From an uncultured Parabacteroides sp. (GTDB lineage Bacteria > Bacteroidota > Bacteroidia > Bacteroidales > Tannerellaceae): a DNA stretch of 51,715 nucleotides. Of this stretch, positions 50,894 through 51,715 are shown piece by piece; the first letter of the stretch is position 1, and each line of letters begins with the position of its first letter. The stretch is taken from NCBI GenBank assembly GCA_949295065.1, contig CASFJQ010000015.1:1-51715 (forward strand), in the 5' to 3' direction. The translations under genes were made by a program, and so were the position numbers. The notes beneath the pieces were generated by a model. That model made no database searches. It saw only the letters and a list, made by a program, of their open reading frames with translations, and was not told the DNA's origin.

Positions 50894-51517
50894 CTATACT
50901 TTTTTCACATAAACCTTATGTGAGCCTTTTCCGTTTATTTTTATTCCATTTTCCGGATTGCTTACTATTTTCTTGAGTTCAACTCTTGCAGCTGTTGGGA
51001 GCAGGCCGGTTATTTGACAATAGTCTGACACACGCATCACAGGATTAACCTCAAGGAATTTTTGCGCTAATTTGAGTCGTTCCTCTTCGGTATATTTTTT
51101 CGAAGATTTAGGGTTGTTATATGTTGTTCTTGTCAGTCTGATTCCGCTCTGAACCATATCTATGAATTTCTTGTCTGCCTTGAATATGATATCTCTTACA
51201 TAAATACTGTGAGAATTAACCTTTGATTCGCCGTCAGTAGATTCTCCATCGCTTTCGTTTTTCAGACCGAGTGAAGCTTTGAAAATCCCCAGACCTTCTA
51301 TTTTTACTGTGCATCCTCTGCGGATTTCGGAAGCAATGTTTCTTGTAAGAGTTTCAATCAGACCTTTTACTTCTCCCGGTCCGAATGTGGTTCCTTCACT
51401 GATGAAAGCTGCCATGTCTTCAAGTGTGGCTTTTCCTTCTTTTACATATCTCGGATAAAGTTTTTTCTTTCCGGAGTTGTTCATATCCGGCATTTCTTGC
51501 ATTCTGTATTTTGCCAT
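50894..51517 (-). CDS. HU-like DNA-binding protein with C-terminal helical domain
   Basis: The 207-residue protein has an HU/IHF-type fold at about residues 25-118 (TLEDMAAFISEGTTFGPGEVKGLIETLTRNIASEIRRGCTVKIEGLGIFKASLGL) and VRDIIFKADKKFIDMV as the end of that fold. An added C-terminal region follows (KYTEEERLKLAQKFLEVNPVMRVSDYCQITGLLPTAARVELKKIV), which looks like a winged-helix or HTH unit. It resembles non-housekeeping HU paralogues of Bacteroides, related to the HU-HIG group at 17.5 kb. It stands alone, with an AAGTTTTT-repeat leader directly upstream. Confidence 0.82.
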   Translation of the reverse strand: MAKYRMQEMPDMNNSGKKKLYPRYVKEGKATLEDMAAFISEGTTFGPGEVKGLIETLTRNIASEIRRGCTVKIEGLGIFKASLGLKNESDGESTDGESKVNSHSIYVRDIIFKADKKFIDMVQSGIRLTRTTYNNPKSSKKYTEEERLKLAQKFLEVNPVMRVSDYCQITGLLPTAARVELKKIVSNPENGIKINGKGSHKVYVKKV

Positions 51518-51518
51518 A

Positions 51519-51606
51519 GGTTTTAAGTTTTTAAGTTTTTGAGTTTTTAAGTTTACTGGACGCTGGTTTATTTGTCAAGTTAACGGAAACAATTTGACAA
51601 GCAAAC
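51519..51606. repeat. AAGTTTTT and TTGACAAG repeats upstream of the HU-like gene
   Basis: Four tandem (A)AGTTTTT(G/A) units (51520-51554) sit at the 5' edge of the HU-like gene, followed by a TTGTCAAGTTAA / AATTTGACAAG inverted pair (about 51572-51601). The same motif mix precedes the HU-HIG gene at 18.0 kb. Confidence 0.55.
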
Positions 51607-51715
51607 AAGATGTTTTATATCATTGCTGTCCGGAGAAAATTCACCAAAACAGCTATTATTGATTAATAATCAGTTAGTTACGAGGCTGATAAAATTTTTC
51701 GATTAGAAATCATAG

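Overview
The window looks like chromosomal DNA of an AT-rich gut Bacteroidales bacterium, most likely Bacteroides/Phocaeicola-like. The reasons are the many promoters of the Bacteroides type (TTG or TTTG, about 19-20 nt, then TAnnTTTG), the absence of encoded CCA on the tRNAs, and typical families of that group: DUF4491, DUF3843, HU-HIG DNA-binding proteins, an M64 peptidase, a PepD dipeptidase, GH9 and GH16 lipoproteins, and a CTC-type L25. I see no rRNA, CRISPR array, complete insertion sequence or intact prophage.

Layout. 1-5.2 kb: a TolC / HlyD / two ABC-2 permease exporter operon, perhaps preceded by the end of a TetR-type regulator and a perfect inverted repeat. 5.2-7.0 kb: a Tat-signalled lipoprotein of the sugar phosphate isomerase fold and a DUF4491 membrane protein. 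7.0-11.7 kb: a tRNA-Ser/tRNA-Pro operon, an SDR oxidoreductase, a candidate small RNA, an M48 protease, a two-domain glycosidase-like/SGNH-esterase gene broken by a one-base homopolymer frameshift, and a second identical tRNA-Pro in inverted orientation. 11.9-16.7 kb: HAD phosphatase and nitroreductase, divergent from rplY, pth, an S4-domain protein and DUF3843. 16.7-20.25 kb is the most accessory-like stretch: palindromic repeats, an HU-HIG / glucosaminidase / small membrane protein cassette, a DUF4143-type ATPase, and the tail of a degraded DNA-binding gene among repeats.

20.25-26.8 kb: an RND tripartite efflux operon with a divergent AraC-type regulator. 26.8-35.4 kb: mostly minus-strand housekeeping and envelope genes: cytidine deaminase, phosphohexomutase, M23 peptidase, EEP-family phosphatase/nuclease with a beta-helix lipoprotein, and PepD. 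PepD is apparently driven from a promoter inside a tandemly duplicated dispersed repeat. 35.7-39.9 kb: a small membrane protein, an OmpH/Skp-like chaperone, enolase, a Nim-like flavoprotein and a frameshifted argD. 40.3-43.7 kb: a membrane-anchored methyltransferase fusion, a helical-repeat protein and a membrane-bound MutS-like ATPase. 44-47.7 kb: a GH16 glucanase, an outer-membrane phospholipase A and a GH9 glucanase. 47.7-51.5 kb: an IMP dehydrogenase of the Tritrichomonas-like type, an M64 peptidase and a second HU-like protein.

Two themes recur. First, many intergenic regions carry short dispersed repeats: TTGACAAG-rich runs, CACAGAG palindromes, a CCTAGGG hairpin cluster and a promoter-bearing element near pepD. 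Second, two otherwise well-preserved genes are each broken by a single-base change in a homopolymer, which could be assembly error, recent mutation or slippage. No complete previously undescribed system is proven here. The best candidates are the HU-HIG/glucosaminidase/small-protein cassette, the independent small RNA near 8.2 kb, the promoter-carrying tandem repeat, and the membrane-fused methyltransferase next to a membrane-anchored MutS.
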